A DNA stretch of 64,000 nucleotides from Diospyros lotus (GCF_014633365.1 NC_068349.1:29898753-29962752); one strand, 5' to 3'. Numbered from the stretch's first letter, positions 21,400 to 33,691 are shown. Numbers and translations are program-made. The notes: generated by a model from the sequence alone, not told the origin.

Positions 21400-22440
21400 T
21401 TAGTAAAGGTCATGAGGCCCGTCACTAGGTATTACAAAATCCAGAAGGATGAGGTCCAAACTGACTCATTTTTTAGCAAAGGCAACAAAGACCCATCTTT
21501 GAAAACATATCATTAATGGCTACAAACACCAACCCTCTCACTAATGGAGTCACCATTAGTGGCAAGAATAGTCGACTCTTGCTAATGGTGAAGGAAAACA
21601 CAACTCACAACAATGGTGACTACAAGTTCAAACTCTCGACAATGGTGTAACAATTAGTAGCAAAGACAAATGATAGTCACTAAATATAAGTCGTTTGTGA
21701 AAGGCAAGGTGTTGTCATCTCAGTTGGTTTGCTTGTTAGTGAAGGTCAGTATGGGCCGTCATTAAAGATCCATCATATTAGTGGCTACATAAAACGAACC
21801 CCGCTTATGGTTTTACTATTAGTGACGACCACAAAAAGTCATTCGTGAATAATATACCATTTCTAATGGTTAAATCATAATTGTCTCAATTGGATAACTT
21901 TTTAGCGAAGGCCGAACTATCACTAGAGACTCATTATTAGCAGCCAAATTATCCAACCCTCGCTAATGGGCTTATTTTTAGTGACAAGTAATGTTGGTCA
22001 TCCCTAATTAATAAACCATTGGAGAAGGCCATCGTGTTATTGTTGAGTTGGTTTGTTTTCTAGTGAAGGCATAAAGCGAACATCATTGAAGTCCATCGTA
22101 AATGGCTAATTAACACAACCCTTGCTAACAATTTTATTACTAGTGACGACCATGTACAATCATCCGTAAATACTTTGCCCTCTCTGATGACTAGGATGTA
22201 GCCATCTCAAATGGCTTACTTTTTAGCAAAGGTCACAAATGGCTATCATTGAATATTAGTGGCTAGGTTGTCCAACCATCACTAATGGGCTTACTATTAG
22301 TGACAACCACAAATGGTTGTCCCTATAATACTAATACTGAGATAGCTAATGTTTTAGTGAGATAGCTGATGTTTTAGTGAAGGTCGTCACTGAAAATCAT
22401 TAGTGATGACCTTAACCTTTGGCCACTAATTGTTCTCCAA
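21400..22440. repeat. Block of degenerate direct repeats with TTAGTGACGACCAC
   Basis: Related segments recur over about 1 kb: 'ttactattagtgacgaccacaa' type at about 21815, 21970, 22133 and 22290, and 'ctaatgg(g)ctta' and 'tttttagcaaagg' types between them. Together they form about six diverged units of 150-170 bp. Short words also appear inverted, as in GGTCGTCACTGAA near 22384. Dense GTGACGACC words of this kind occur in the subterminal parts of plant CACTA transposons, but neither a CACTA terminus nor a transposase is visible. It may also be a decayed satellite. Confidence 0.6.
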
Positions 22441-23450
22441 TAATGACTAGGATTACCAAACACCTCCTTAATGGTTTTATTCAAGCTAGAATTTTTTAAG
22501 AAAAAGTTTGGAGTTGCTAGGCATTGGAACATCTGTTTTAGAATTTTTGTAAATGTATTAAAGGGCTTTGGTTTTGGGAACAAAAAATCCTATGGTCTAT
22601 ACAATTTTCTTTGTTCCTCTTACACTCATTTTGTATGGTTCGTTTGAGCTGCTTTCTATTCTGTTGATGGTCGTGTCAAGATCTTTACTAATAATCTCGA
22701 TATGGGCTTGTATTGTATGCTTGTTTCACTAGTCTTAGTTGTATGCTTGAGTTGATAGCTTATTAATAATAAAAAAAAATTATAAAAAATATATATTTTT
22801 TTGGTCATTTAAATCATAGAAAGTAAAAAGATTTTGTGATAAAGAAAAAGATGAAGAGAAAATGGATAAATTTATAAATATATTCTCATGATTTAAGAAA
22901 TCATTTATAATACAAATTTTCAAGGGTAGTTGTGCCTTCAAACGTTAACATAACATGGAACCCAATCGACGAGTATCCGTAGCTCTCTCATATCACTTTT
23001 AGTTAAGAAAAAAAGAATACATTTCTTCTTTGTGATTTAATTCGTAAACATTTAACTTGTTATTGTCTAGAACTAAGCATATATCGAGGAGGAATTGGAA
23101 TGATTGTAGAGAAAAATGCTTAATTTTTAATATAATCTAGGAAATCATCCCCTTTTTTTTTGTAGTTGAATAGAGCATATGTAAGTCAATATTAAAGGAT
23201 TTTAGTGTGTAGAATGAGCCATGCTTACTCTCATAGAACATAGAGGTGATTCATCCAAATTTAACACAAGATACAATACTTAGAACTTAAAACTTCAAAC
23301 TGTCCCCTAAACTTTGAAATATGAATTAAGGGTTAATTCCATGCGTCTTCATTAGATAAATTTTAATGTTTAATTTATAAATAACTTTTAGAAAATTTTA
23401 TGAAAAAGCTACAAAACTTTGAAACAATACGAGCTTTGGACCTTATAAAA
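22440..23450. other. Non-coding stretch; possible LINE-type 3' tail
   Basis: From 22480 to 22765 the sequence has balanced composition and ends in TAATAATAAAAAAAAATTATAAAAA near 22765-22795, as a retroposed 3' end would, but no coding domain can be read. The remainder to 23450 is AT-rich and holds nothing I can support. Confidence 0.3.
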
Positions 23451-23639
23451 AGTTAAAAATTCCTTTTTTTTTTTTTTTTTTTTTTTAGTATTACTAAAGG
23501 TTCAAAAAAATAAATTGAACTTTTTTTACTTAAAAATCTAGTCCTACTCTTAGCAAAAAAAGAGAAAAAAAAAAGGGGGGGCGCGTGAGAGGATTGTAGG
23601 AAGGAGGCGGCGAGTGGAGCAGTATAGTAATACGAGGGA

Positions 23640-24087
23640 GGGAGAGTCAATGGCTGGCTGGCTGGCTGGCTGCCTCTCCAATCCACTCCCAATCACCAGC
23701 TGCTGCTGCTGCTGCTGCTGCGTATGCTTATGCTTTATTAATTAGGCTCTTAAATTAGATCAATAATCAAGTGAATGAATGAAATTAGTTGATTCAATTA
23801 TCATGAGTAATAATAATAACAATAATAAAGCATCGAAGTGAAAGTGCTGCCTGCCCTTTCACCATCTTTCTTCATCTTAATTTGAGAGACAGCAAAAGAA
23901 GAGAAAAGCAAAGCCAATCCAACCCAGAGAGAGAGAGAGAGAGAAAGAGAGTTCTGTTTGCTTTTTTGATCATCGATCTATCTATCTATCTTTCTTTCTT
24001 TCTTTTATCTCATAATTCTTATTATAGAATTACATGACATGATTACCAGCGCTGTCATGTCAATGCCCCAATACATGCCCATATGTC

Positions 24088-24118
<31 letters not shown>

Positions 24119-24120
24119 TA
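23640..24120. repeat. Microsatellite-rich segment
   Basis: In order: (GGCT)n near 23651-23672, (TGC)n near 23698-23721, (TAA)n near 23810, (GA)n near 23925-23951, TCTA/TTTC repeats near 23978-24004, (CA)n 24089-24106 and (TA)n to 24119. A T20 run lies at about 23465. GA-rich DNA of this type often sits in plant 5' UTRs, but no following coding region is visible. Short frames here arise from the repeats. Confidence 0.8.
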
Positions 24121-24130
24121 ATGATCCTGT

Positions 24131-24330
24131 TTACACCTCATGGGTGACAACAGGGAATTAACATGTCTAAACTCTCATATTCAAAATCTGTTGAAAATAT
24201 TATATAAAAATTATATCATAATTTATTTTACATGTAAGTTCGAGTGAGCCTCATTTTTTTTAGATTATTGTTTTAGTGTGATTTTTTATTATTCGTGTCT
24301 TTAATTTTGACCAAAAAAATAAATCACAGA
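24131..24330 (+). mobile_element. Second, diverged copy of the SINE
   Basis: ACACCTCATGGGTG, ACATGTCT, TCTCATATTCAAAATCT and 'tatataaaaattatatcat' align in order with the SINE at 20719, ending in the counterpart of its GGCTCACCTCC part. Changes are mostly G-to-A or C-to-T type, and the B box is reduced to ATATTCAAAATC. No target duplication is visible. The sequence just after (about 24280-24350) also resembles 30945-31010, so a further dispersed repeat overlaps its end. Confidence 0.5.
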
Positions 24331-24954
24331 TAAATATTTTATTTTATTATACAGGATAAAAAATCGAATTCATAATTTATTAATATAAATTTTAATTTAT
24401 CGTGATCTAAAACCATAATAGAGATTCACCTCTTTTGTGAATTAGTGTACAAATTTCAAATTATTTCAAATTGAAAAAAAAAAAATGCTCTCCCCCTCAC
24501 TCCCGCCTACATCTCTATTGCCACGTATTTCTCATGCCATTTTTACTTGTTACATTAAGGACGAGTTTGAAGCATTGGTTAAGATGTAACAGTTAAATTT
24601 TATTTTTAAATAAAATATACTTATTATATCTTATTTTAAGTTTTTAAATGCAACAACGTGCGTGCATTTAGATTCAAAGTTGAATGGAACGTATCACTAG
24701 GCATAATAATAAAGGTGTATTTTCTTTTTATTATATATAAAATAAAAACGTAATTATTAGAGATTAATCAGGATATAATAATTAGTGTGATTGTTATTAT
24801 TATTATATAAAAATGTTCGTTGAAGTGAATAGTGAGTGAGTGAAGGGTATTTGGGCAATTGTGTGTAAAATGATGATTATGATGAAATAGCATAATAACA
24901 AGAGGGGCAAAAAAGTAAATCACTTGCATCGTGAGGGATCTTCATCTCTTACAT
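24331..24954. other. AT-rich spacer
   Basis: No frame or repeat structure beyond short A and T runs. Some TGATGATTATGATG-like words near 24870. Nothing is supported here. Confidence 0.5.
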
Positions 24955-25771
24955 GAAAAATTCTATCTGCAGCCACATTTTTGTTTTTTGTAGCTATATT
25001 TTAATATACTTTAAAATATTTTCTTTTGAAAACTTATTTTTACCCTCACACTCACTTTTTTCCTCAATCAATCACCCATCACTCACCTATTCATAACGAA
25101 AACAATACAACAAAAAATATCAGATTCGATGCAGTCAAAAATAAAAAAATAGATAAAAATATAACAATATAACACACACACATATATATATATATACAAA
25201 AAACAGTTGTCATGGGGGCAGCCATGGCCACCGAGCTTCACGACCTCTCGAACCCCAATGTTTGGGGCTTTCAGTGCACCCCAAACGTTGAGGTTCGGGG
25301 CCTGAACCTAGGCTTGGCAACCACCTAACCTAGGAGTTTGGGGCTCTTCAAGCGCCCGAACCTAGGGTTCAGGGGCCATGAAGCTCAGCAGCCATGGCAG
25401 CCCCCACGACCGCTGCTTCCTGCTTCCTGTATATATATACATATGTATGTATATATATGTGTGTGTGTTTGCGTGTGTATATATGTATGTGTGCGTTGTA
25501 AAGCTTGGCACCTCCGGCGGCCATGGTCGTTACTTCATATATATATATGTGTGTGTGTGCGTACGTGTATATATATATATGTGTGTGTCTATGTATATAT
25601 ATGAATATATATTTATCGTGATTTTATTTATTAATGTATTTTAGAGGTGTGATAAGAAAAGGTATTTTTAGAAAAATTTAGCTATAAAGAGTTATTACAT
25701 GACTGAAAAAAAAAAATCTAAATTTTTAATAACTACAAAGAACAAAAATATAGCTGTGAATAAAAATTTTC
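24955..25771. mobile_element. MITE-like element with long terminal inverted repeats and GC-rich palindromic core
   Basis: The left end GAAAAATTCTATCTGCAGCC..TTTTTGTTTTTTGTAGCTAT (24955-24999) is matched in inverse by 25722-25771, about 36 of 43 positions by eye, and weaker inverted similarity continues inwards. The centre holds a second inverted pair: a GGGGGCAGCCATGGCCACC segment (from about 25213) against GCAGCCATGGCAGCCCCC (about 25389-25406), flanked by GAGCTTCA on both sides. The space between is GC-rich ('cccgaacctaggg'). No transposase is present. (TA)n and (TG)n runs on the right flank of the core give spurious open frames. Flanking duplications are not clear. Confidence 0.6.
25431..25610. 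repeat. (TA)n/(TG)n microsatellites inside the MITE
   Basis: Two runs of ATATATGTGTGTG type surround a short GC-rich piece (about 25500-25535) that repeats the GCCATGG word of the core. Frames read through them are made of Tyr, Ile, Cys and Val and are not genes. Confidence 0.85.
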
Positions 25772-26771
25772 CTTCTCCTTTCTTTTTTTCAATATTTATG
25801 TTTTATCCGTGTTATTGTTATTATTATTGTTATTGGTATTGTTATTATTATTATTATTATTATTTGCATTTCCAAACCCAACCCAACCCCAACCCCAACG
25901 CCAAGAGAGGTGGCTGCAAGCCTGCAACTACTTGGAACTTAGAAACCTGAGCCCATCAATTATTATTGTGATCAATTGTTGTTTTATTTTATAGAAAAAA
26001 GAAAAGAACTTTTTAAGGGGAATTAATGAGTTTGAAAGAGTTGAAAAAGTGGGGGGGGGGGGGGTTGGGAGTGGGAGGACACTTCCCAGAAGCAGGAAGG
26101 AAGAAGAGGGATTGGCTTTTGCTTTTGCACGCACATGCCACGTGCCACGTCCCACATGCCCCCCTCTGCCCGCCTCCATCATTTAAAAATATCTTAATTT
26201 GACTTCCCCTCTCTTTATTTTCCTTTTTTTTTATTTTTAGAGAAGAAAGTAATAAAAGTCTTTATTTATTGTGTTGGTGTTGGACTTTCTCTCTCTTTAC
26301 ATTATATTTTTATTGTAAAATAAATTATTTATTTATTTATATTAAATTATAATTATATATATATATATATATTATGTAGGGTTAAATCCTTGGTTTCCAA
26401 GTTCCAACAGCAAAGCAATGCTATGCTATAGACTAGAGTAGAGTAGTAGGGTTGGGGTAGCCACATGATTTTCGGGCCCCACATGAAGTGGCAAAATAGT
26501 AAATAAATGTAAAAAAATGCTTGTGCCCTACCCCCCACCCCCACGTTTGAAATAATTACAAAAATTATACTTTTAAATAAATATAATATAATATATGTTT
26601 ATACATAATTTATAAAATACTTTAATAAAAATGCATTTTTACATATTAGTAGTTAGAAAAGGTAAATAAATGGGGGCAATGAGGGAATTTCATATAAAAA
26701 TTGATAGCGAGCATCATTGATCATATGAAATGCAAAAAAGGGGGAATGCTTTTGAAACCCAATTCATTTAA

Positions 26772-26803
<32 letters not shown>

Positions 26804-27500
26804 GCTTATTATATGTATGGATGATCATGATCATGATGATGAGTGGAACTCATCATCAAAGATTGGAAAAATATTTGGGCCTTGTTTGTTTGTGCAGACA
26901 CGATACGTCACTTTCAATTTCAATTGGGAACACCATAAATTATCCTTATACATGAAAACTAATTTTTATTAAACCCTCATTTCAGAATTTTTTTATAAGT
27001 GAAAAAAAAAATTAATTTTGGACCCATTTGGCGTCCAGATGAAGTTTGGGGGTTTAATTACATAAAAATATTTCTTAAATTTGTTAACACACGTCAAGTT
27101 TCAATTATAATTATTTCACAAGACACTTAAATTCACCTAATATACCAAAAACTTGAAATTAATTAGGGCTAAGAATTTGTAAGTTTTTCAAACACTATCT
27201 TTGTTATAATAATTAACCTTAAAGTCACCTCAATGTAAATATAACCTCAATACCAAACAAGACCTTGATATAGATTGGTGTTACAATAAACAAATTTTCC
27301 CTACCAGCAAGCTAAGAAGGGATAGGTGTTGTGGTCACGTTCCATGAGTTTATGTGTTTTTTTTTTTAAGGGTAGAAGATAACACAAGGGAATCATTAGA
27401 TACAGCCATTTAGATAGCTACCAAGGCCTTGCCATAAATAGGACAAGGGGTAACAGGATTTCTTTTTTTTTTAAAAATATATATATATATTAGTTTTGAA
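25772..27500. other. Intergenic, low-complexity DNA
   Basis: (TTA)n near 25815-25862, a G14 run at 26051-26064, (TA)n near 26354-26372 and (GA)n at 26775-26803. The remainder is AT-rich spacer. No gene or element boundary is supported. Confidence 0.6.
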
Positions 27501-27519
27501 TTAAGTTGTATAAAAATAA

Positions 27520-29660
27520 AAACGGATAGGATACGAAAAGAAAATAATAAAAATGATAATTTTTAAAAAAATAGAAAACTAAATTATGAAAAAATGCATA
27601 AATAAAAAATTATAAGAATTTTCTTGTAATTATCATTTTTAATATAAATAATTATTATTTAATCAAGTATAAACATAAATTCCATTATTCGTTCAAGTAA
27701 ACATAAATATAAGTTGTTTTTGTCGTCAATATAATCACTTGAATAATAGAGATAGAATGTTTTAATCTTTAATATGATCATGGAATAGAAACATAATTTC
27801 AAATTGAAAATGCGTTTTTAATATTTTTGTAATATTACAAAATGACCCTAAATCGTTTTTAAAATTATAGAAATAGTCCAAAGTTGTTTTTTTTTGGTAT
27901 TTTTTGACGCTTTGAGATAGAAAATATTCCGAAAATACCGAAACCACACTATTTTGGTGTTTAAGAGGCTTTGAGATCATTTACATATAAAACTCCCAAA
28001 AATAAATTAATGGATCGATATTTGAAACGGTTATTAAAAAGGCTTAAAAACTTATGTTTATAAGTTTTTTTAACTTTGAATTACATATAAATAATTTAAA
28101 AAATTATTATTTTTAAATAAAAAAGATAAGTTATGCGAAAGAGAATCTAAACCTTTTAATATAAAAAGAGAAAAGAAAAATAAAGGCACGAGGAATTATA
28201 AGGATGATATGAATGCGGTTGGACTCTTATTTTGCACGTAAGTATAATTTTTTAATATTTCAAACCAATCGATTATTATAACGTAAATTAATTATACATT
28301 ACGATAATTAATTAATTTAAAATAATAAAATATTATATTATTATTGGTGTGTGATGAGAAAAACACCAAAAGAAATAAACTAATAAATGAATCAACCCAA
28401 TTTAACAAGAACAACTCAAAAATAGAAAATCGTGAGAAATCTACGATAAAGGACTGACAAAGAAGACGCGTAAAGGGTTTTTGCAAAAGACACATTTATA
28501 GCCTTCGCGACCTAGCCAAGTAGTTGCGAGGAGGCTTGGGAGGAGTAGCGACAACACAATGGTGGCAGCTACAATAGCAAATAACAGAAGCAATCGTGGG
28601 CCATGATAATGGTAGCCGAGAGGGGCGACTATGGCTGCAAGGCAAGCACACAATTGTTATAGGGTGCACACTCGACGGTTGATGACAAATCTGAAGGTCG
28701 CAGGTTAAAGGCAATGGTGCTCGAAGGCTTCGGTTGTTGGAGACAAGGGTTGTAACCGCCTAAGTTGTACGAAAACACATTTGGGATGTTGTTTTGGTGT
28801 TTTCGAACCGTTTCTAGTTTCAGAAACGACGAAGACGACCTGAAATGATTTCGGGTCATTTTTGTAAATTGCGAAACGTTTGGGGGTCGTTTCCCAATTT
28901 GCTAAAATTAAATAGAAACGCGTTTAAGGAAAAATGCGTTTCTGATTCCCGCAACAATGGCCACGCGACCCACGCCTCATGTATCCCCAAAGCTGGCCGA
29001 ACCCCTATCATTTTCTCTCTTTTCTTCTTATTTCTGGTTCTTTTTTTGAATCTGTCGTCACTCATCGCCAACCATCGATATGTCGCTTTCAATTCCATCG
29101 CTTTTGATTCCAATCACTCATCGTCATTCCTTGCCAAAGATTGTTCCTTCAATCGCTTCCGGTTGAACCTCGATCTATCACTTTCGATTTCGTCGCTTCT
29201 AGTCGAACCCTGAAGCTTTGCTACCGGTCGTTCCTTTAGTCGGTCGCCGCTGTCGTTCCCTCTTAGGTAACCGACAGTCAACTTCTCTATCTTTTTCTCT
29301 CTCTCTCTATGTGTGTTCTTAGACTGTTTGTTTTTTGTGTTTGGAGGTGTATGCATTTTTTTGTGTTTTATGTTTGTTTAATTTTTGTTTGATATTTTGT
29401 TTTTAATTTATTTATATCAAAATTAAATTAATTAATTTTTTTCAGTAATATGGCACGTTGCATATTACTAAAAATAAATTTTTATATTTGAATTATTTTT
29501 TATAACTTACTATATAAAAAATTATATTTACAAAACTTTGCCTATATTTTTTAAATTTATAGTTTATCCCCGCATTTCCGTTTCTTATATTTTTAAAAAA
29601 AATATCACTTCAATGTTTCCGTTTAACTTCGAAAACGTATCATTTTTTGTTTCCGTGAAA
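27520..29660. mobile_element. DNA-transposon-like element with long inverted arms (candidate)
   Basis: The segments 27520-27740 and 27780-27970 reappear in inverse at about 29560-29660 and 28800-28940 (for example CAAAATGACCC..AAATCG against CGATTT-like GATTTCGGGTCATTTTTG). The right arm also contains about 300 bp of CpG-richer sequence (28940-29250) full of TCGCC, CATCG and GCTTTCG words, as in captured gene fragments. A related copy in the left-arm orientation lies at 40905-41970. Long arms with gene-like inserts suggest a Mutator-type or foldback element, but ends, target duplications and a transposase are not visible. Confidence 0.4.
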
Positions 29661-31703
29661 GCGCAAGGTGGTCGCAGGCCGCAAGGTGTGTGACGGTTAC
29701 ACCTTGCCAAAGCATCCTCCTGAATACGGGAAAGTCTTACACAACGCGTAAATACTAATGTAAATAGTTTTCTCACGCTTTTATCACTTTTAATATCTGA
29801 TTTAACTATCAGAGTATTTGCACGAGAACTCTCTCATCTATTTTTTTCCTCACAAATTCAGGTGGTTTAACGACGATGTATAATTAAACTTATTATTATA
29901 TTTTAATAATAATAATTATATTATTATATTAATAAAACATCTGAAAAATAGAAAATAATAATAATAATAATAATAATGCATTTGGGCTCTGAATTGAATT
30001 GCAACCCCAGTCAGTCTAAGCGGTCAACACGTACGCTCGCACGCACCAGTCCTTTACATACATCATCACTCACCCCACCACACCAGCAACAGCGCTGCAG
30101 AAGCAGCAGCAGCAATCACATGTCATTGGTTCGGAAATTGCGATGCTCTCTCTCTCTCTCTCTAAACGTATGTATGTGTAATTCACGTGATTTCATGCCG
30201 CAGCAATTCCCTTTCCCTCCCACATTTTTTTCATGACCACCAATTCATTATGATTATTTTTTTATTATTATTATTATAATAATATATTAAGTAAGTAAAA
30301 TTTAAAAATATGTGTATTTTGTGAGCCTAACCTTGCGTTGCCTTTCCTCTGATTAAACAAAGTCCATCATGAGATGCTGTTGCCAATGTAACATTCCATT
30401 TCCATCCACGGGGGGAGGGGGTGTGAAGTGCAATTTACAAATTTCTGACTTTTTTTTTTTTTTTTTTTGGCATATCACCTCCTACTAAATTATTTACTTT
30501 TCCCTTTCGACCCCACCACCTATTTTATTTTATTTTATTTTATTTTTATACATGGATGGTGACGAGGATGATGATGAGGTTTTATGAAGTCTGGCCCGTT
30601 TACAAATTCTTATAAAGATTTCTCATATCTATTGAAATTAGCTTTCTGCAATTGTAGGCCCCCTCTCTGCTTTCCCTTTCCCTTTCACCTCACTCACTCC
30701 TCTATTTAATTTGAAAGAAACTCATCATTCAATGCATGAAAATGCCCAGACAAAAGTTAAAGAACGACAGCCTAATGCTCTCTTATACTTACAGAATCCT
30801 CCACACACACACACACACGCGCGCGCGCGCACTTAAGTCATTTGAAAATGGGTAAAGCAAACCATTATTAATATCTTCTATTTTGTAAAGTTAATTTATA
30901 TATATATATATATATATGGTATTTTTGAGATTATCGTATTTATGTGATTTTTCAATGCTCGTGTTTTCGATTTTGAAAGAAAAGGTAAATTACAGATGAA
31001 TCTTTAGTCTTTGCTTAAGTCAAGTATCAAACGCGTGATTTAGTGATAATAATTCTAGTGTATTACTTGTTCATCACGCCCTAAAGACTATATATATAAT
31101 ATTCTTGTTGTTAAGTAAAAGAGATAAAAGACGAATTTATTATCTCATAACGACGACTCTCGACTCAAGTTATCATATAAAGAATAATATTACCTATTTC
31201 TTGTCAGCCTAAACCAAATTGGTAAAGATGAGAAACCATGTAAAATCATAACTAAAATCTCTTTCAAGATGAATTCTAATTGAGGACTCATTTATTTCAA
31301 TATTGAACGTTGAAATCAAATGACTTACTCCTTATTATTATTTAAGTGAGATTGGATGGAGAGTAAGGTAAAAGAGGTGTGACAAGTGAGGCCCCACCTT
31401 GTTCTCTTTTCCTAGAAGAGCCATATGTTGGACCCAAGTGAATAATAATGATTCAATGCTATATATATATATATATGTAATATCTCTATGCTTTGCTTGA
31501 TGACAACTTTGTGAATGGGCCCTCCAACTTTGCATTAATTAAATCTGACCCCAAATGAGCAGAGCACCACTTGCCACTTGGCCCCTCCCCATTATTTAGG
31601 GCAGTACTTGGTCTCCTGTTCATGCTCCCACCAACTACCCTGGTTTTTGCCTTTGCAGCTGAGACACTCCTTTCTTTCCCCAATTCAAAGCTTTTTTTTT
31701 TTT
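29661..31703. other. Intergenic DNA with microsatellites
   Basis: (ATA)n near 29952-29976, (CT)n near 30148-30164, TTTTA repeats 30521-30548, (CA)n(CG)n 30802-30831, (TA)n near 30897-30917 and 31462-31476. The 31360-31690 part is richer in G+C (for example CCCCTCCCC, CTCCCACC) and could be conserved non-coding or decayed exon, but no frame stands out. The 30945-31010 part resembles 24280-24350. Confidence 0.5.
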
Positions 31704-33402
31704 GCTTAATATTTTTTCCTTAAAAAAAATAACTTTTAGTTTTATAAATTTAGAAACACTCAACCAAATATTTTTGATGATTTGATTTTAAATTTCCCCC
31801 CCCCAAAACCTTTAAGACTTCTTTAGGGTTGAGATTATCTTAAATTTAAATGATTCAATTTAAAATATGATAAAGATATATTTTTATTATTAATAATTCA
31901 AAATTCAATGAGTTTACATATAGAGTCGAGTTGGGTGTTGTTTAACGAGTGATGCATCTTAGTGAGATAAGATAATTTAATGTGATGTGTCAAATAAAAT
32001 GGGCCTAAAAGAGCAAGCCCAAGATAAATTTAAAAGCCTAAGAAGTTGTATAAAAGCCCAAAAAAGGTTTGAGAGACTTTCCCAACAAAAAAGGTCCTTA
32101 GCGAGTTTGTTTCCAAGGCTGAAAAATGAACTCTTCAAGAGATTCGAAAGTCTCCTAGGGACCCTCTAAATTATACCCCCACCAAGAACACGTAACTCAC
32201 ATTCGAAGCATTCGCCTTGAATGCCAAAAATTCATATAAGGTCACTTTTTTGGCTAATATTTTTTTTCTTAAAAAATGTTTTTTAGTTTTAAAAATTTAG
32301 AAACACTCAACCAAGTATTTTTGATGATTTGATTTTATACTTTTTTCCTGAAACCTTTAAGACTTCTTTAGGGTTGAGATTATCTTAAATTTAAATGATT
32401 CAATTTAAAATATGATAAAGATATATTTTTATTATTAATTAATTCAAAATTCAATGAGTTTACATATAGAGTCGATATATTTTTATTATTAATTAATTCA
32501 AAATTCAATGAGTTTACATATAGAGTCGAGTCCGGTGTTGTTTAATGAGTGATGCATCTTAATGAGATAAGATAATTATATATGATATGCCAAATAAAAT
32601 GGGCCTAAAAGAGCCAAGCCCAAGATAAATTTAAAAGCTTAAGAGGTTGTACAAAAGCCCGAAAAGAGTTTGAGAGACTTTTCCAACAAAAAAGGTCCTT
32701 GGCGAGCTTGTTTTCAAGATTGAAAAAAAGGAATTCTTCAAGAGATTCGAAAGTCTCCTAGGAATCCCTCTAAATCATACCCCCAACCAAGAACACTTAA
32801 CTTACATTTGAAGCATTCACCTTGAATGCCAAAAAGATCACATAAGTTTTTTTTTTTTTTGCTAATATTTTTTTTCTTAAAAAATGTTTTTTAGTTTTAA
32901 AAATTTAAAAACACTCAACCAAATATATTTGATGATTTGATTTTAAACTTTATTCCTGAAATCTTTATGACTTCTTTAGGGTTGAGATTATCTTGAATTT
33001 AAATTTAAATGATTTACTTTAAAATATGATAAAGATATATTTTTTATTAATTAATTCAAAATTCGATGAGTTACGTAAAGAGTCGAGTCAAGTGTTGTTT
33101 AACGAGTGATGCATCTTAGTGAGATAAGATAATTGTATGTGATGTGCCAAATAAAGTGGGTTTAAAAGAGCCAAGCTCAAGATAAATTTAAAAGCCTATA
33201 AGGTTGTACAAAAGCCCAAAAATGACCTAGGAGACTTTTCTAACAAAAAAGGTCCTCGAAGACCCTCTAGCGAGCTTCTTTCCAAGGCTAAAAAAAAATA
33301 ACTCTTCGAGAGACTCAAAAATCTCCTAGGGACTCCTATAAATCATACCCACACCAAGAACAAGTAACTCACATTTGAAAGCTTCACCTTGAATGCCAAA
33401 AC
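31704..33402 (+). repeat. Three tandem copies of a 550-600 bp LTR segment
   Basis: Copies at about 31704-32250, 32252-32857 and 32858-33402 share GCTAATATTTTTT, AACACTCAACCAA, TTTAGGGTTGAGATTATCTT, GATGCATCTTAGTGAGATAA, AAATGGGCCTAAAAGAG, ACAAAAAAGGTCC and CTTGAATGCCAAAA in order. The second has an additional internal duplication of about 50 bp (32424-32528). The copies differ by point changes and small indels, so the triplication is not recent. Short open frames here are LTR sequence. Confidence 0.9.
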
Positions 33403-33671
33403 AGACAATAGTAACTTCAATCTTGAAAGGAATATGAGCTCTACTATTTGTCAACTATCACCTTTATAAATAGGAAGTGACCCCTCTTCTCCAAATATAC
33501 CAAGAGCATTATAACAGTTTTTTGAGTTTTTTATTTTTGGTTTCTTGCTAAATTAACTTAAGCATTAGAATACTTGCCCAGGAAAAAAACACCTTGTGTC
33601 CTCTGACTACCTTTTGTCCTAAAAGGCAATTCCTTAACTACAAATTTTATTGTTGTATCTAAATAATAACA
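32858..33671 (+). repeat. Promoter-proximal LTR part with TATA box and LTR end
   Basis: After the third tandem copy the sequence is single-copy, with TATA box TATAAATAG at 33465-33473 and an LTR end at about 33671 (AATAATAACA). The adjoining AATTAACATCATCTATGAGA (33671-33690) looks like the Tat-group primer-binding junction after several G-to-A and C-to-T changes. Confidence 0.65.
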
Positions 33672-33691
33672 ATTAACATCATCTATGAGAA

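Noticed and set aside
22374..22583. 69-codon minus-strand frame
   Set aside because: It crosses the edge of the degenerate repeat block and has no recognisable domain.
25338..25644. Two overlapping 88-codon plus-strand frames
   Set aside because: They are made of (TA)n and (TG)n microsatellites and the palindromic core of a MITE.
28441..29356. Overlapping frames of 70-122 codons on both strands
   Set aside because: The region is the right arm of a repeat with gene-like filler; no frame shows a known domain and each is contradicted by another on the opposite strand.
31987..32169. 60-codon plus-strand frame rich in Lys and Leu
   Set aside because: It is part of the tandem LTR segment, and the equivalent places in the other two copies are not open.
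21400..33402. Regularly spaced repeats that might suggest a CRISPR-like array
   Set aside because: Units are long, diverged and lack constant short repeats with unique spacers; the DNA is plant nuclear.
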